Part shown: positions 62,621 through 64,000 of the stretch, piece after piece | Layout: the number at the start of each line of letters is the position of its first letter | Numbering within the stretch: the first letter of the stretch is position 1 | Assembly: GCA_949126835.1 (NCBI GenBank) | Contig: OX421492.1 | Location: 40,720,498-40,784,497, forward strand | Length of the DNA: 64,000 nt | Direction of reading: 5' to 3' | Source of the DNA: Anisus vortex | Taxonomy: Eukaryota; Mollusca; Gastropoda; Planorbidae | The notes under the pieces: model-generated | What the model was told of the DNA's origin: nothing | The model's input: only the letters and a program-made list of their open reading frames with translations | Databases searched by the model: none | Position numbers and translations under genes: made by a program

Positions 62621-63474
62621 ATCACGCTGATTTATATACATTTAAAATCACGCTTTTATTTTATTAAATCCAGCTATGTTCAAAGTGTAACATGATTGGT
62701 CCTGTGGCTGGCTGTTTTTCTGTCAACTAATACATTATAATATACTGAGAAGGTTTTCTCAGTTCATTGGTGAATTCAGAGTTCATAGTTTGAGCTTATT
62801 TATGTACAAGACAATTTACATTACAGTACAGTGCAATTCTGAACTAGAATACGTAGGGCAGTTGTTCTCTTTCATGGGGTAAACATCGGGTCTGATAACT
62901 ACTAAAGTGCTTTACTTGCATTATAACGGGTATAATCTTGTACACTAGAAATCCCTACACAGACTTTGCAAATTACACTAAATGGTTCTTATTATTAAAT
63001 AAAATTCCTTCACAAAAAACAACAACTCAAGTCATCATACAATTATATAATATAGTGATGTTGAAAAAATCTTCTTGTGAATAAATACGGGTGTTAGCTG
63101 GATAACTTAACTTTAGTTATATTCTAGCTATACTTATAAACTTGATGTTTCTATAGCATATTAAAAATGATATAAAGACCAAAAAACCCATGTAAAAAAT
63201 AACCAGTCCCTATATTTTAATAGTGTTGATCGTTTTTTTTTTTAATTAGGGACTTATAGACATAGTCCTATTTTGACCATTAGGCTACTCCAGTCTCCAT
63301 GTCATCAGTACCTTTGTGGAACTTTGGGGCGAATTTTATCAAGAAACACTCATTACTAGCCACTGTAATATTTAGCGGCAACAAACAAATCAATTTTTTT
63401 CACAATCTTTAACATTCGTCTTACTGCTTATATTATTAGCGTTTGAAATTAAAAATTAACGGCTCAAAAACACA

Positions 63475-64000
63475 ATAGTGCTATATTTAAACAAACAAAC
63501 GCTCTTTTAGTGCAATATTTAAACAAACTAACGCTCTTTTAGTGCAATATTTAAACAAACAAACGCACTTTTAGTGCAATATTTAAACAAACAAACGCTC
63601 TTTTAGTGCAATATTTAAACAAACAAACGCTCTTTTAGTGCAATATTTAAACAAACAAACGCTCTTTTAGTGCAATATTTAAACAAACAAACGCTCTTTT
63701 AGTGCAATATTTCAACAAACAAACGCTCTTTTAGTGCAATATTTAAACAAACAAACGCTCTTTTAGTGCAATATTTAAACAAACAAACGCTCTTTTAGTG
63801 CAATATTTAAACAAACAAACGCTCTTTTAGTGCAATATTTAAACAAACAAACGCTCTTTTAGTGCAATATTTAAAAACAAACGCTCTTTTCGTGCAATAT
63901 TTTAAAGAACAACGCTCCTTTAGTCCAATATTTAAAAACAAACGCTCTTTTAGTGCTATATTTAAACAAACAAACGCTCCTTTAGTCCAATATTTAAAAA
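63475..64000. repeat. 32-bp minisatellite, about 16 copies, cut by the window end
   Basis: The unit runs AACAAACAAACGCTCTTTTA, then GTGCAATATTTA. Central copies are almost identical; those after 63860 carry deletions in the AACAAAC part, marking an older edge. Confidence 0.97.

Larger units (their letters stand above)
59572..64000 (+). other. Receptor intron 11, running off the window
   Basis: Follows the donor gag|gtaaga. No exon for the cytoplasmic tail was recognised. 59860-60240 is rich in AATGACCAA-like repeats of loose order; 60250-61360 and 62640-63470 are AT-rich with nothing recognised. Confidence 0.75.

Overview
The window is AT-rich animal nuclear DNA with large introns, GT-AG splice sites and dense mobile-element debris. 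Most of the computed reading frames are artefacts of tandem repeats. A heterobranch gastropod such as a planorbid snail is the best guess, from the receptor sequence style and the style of SINE, piggyBac and hAT copies, but the species cannot be proved from the sequence alone.

One protein-coding gene spans almost the whole window on the + strand. Eleven exons between 4537 and 59571 join in a consistent phase into a 447-codon open frame. It encodes a class B1 (secretin-family) seven-transmembrane receptor, most like the calcitonin/CGRP receptor-like (CALCR/CALCRL-type) group. The exons give a cysteine-rich extracellular N-terminal part, the canonical hormone-binding domain, TM1 to TM6 and a 42-nt TM7 exon. 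The signal-peptide exon and the cytoplasmic tail are not identified and probably lie outside.

Layout: 1-4536 is upstream sequence holding a 1.65-kb hAT-type element. Intron 1 (5.2 kb) holds SINE debris, a dispersed repeat, a MITE and a 19-bp minisatellite. Intron 2 (21.9 kb) holds a 50-bp minisatellite of about 51 copies with a 952-bp internal duplication, other satellites, and a 3.0-kb decayed piggyBac element. Intron 3 (14.7 kb) holds LINE, hAT and SINE relics and several tandem arrays. Intron 4 holds a SINE inserted into a 37-bp minisatellite. Intron 7 holds a 1.7-kb terminal-inverted-repeat element with a Ginger/KRBA2-like gene relic on the minus strand. Intron 10 holds a hAT element with perfect 8-bp target duplications that contains a LINE fragment. 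Intron 11 runs off the end into a 32-bp satellite.

No bacterial-type operon, CRISPR array, rRNA or bona fide tRNA gene was seen. The best biological leads are the receptor's extra N-terminal cysteines, the frame-neutral TM7 exon, a duplicated splice acceptor before exon 2, and the 50-bp satellite whose unit resembles both a splice acceptor and a hAT terminus.
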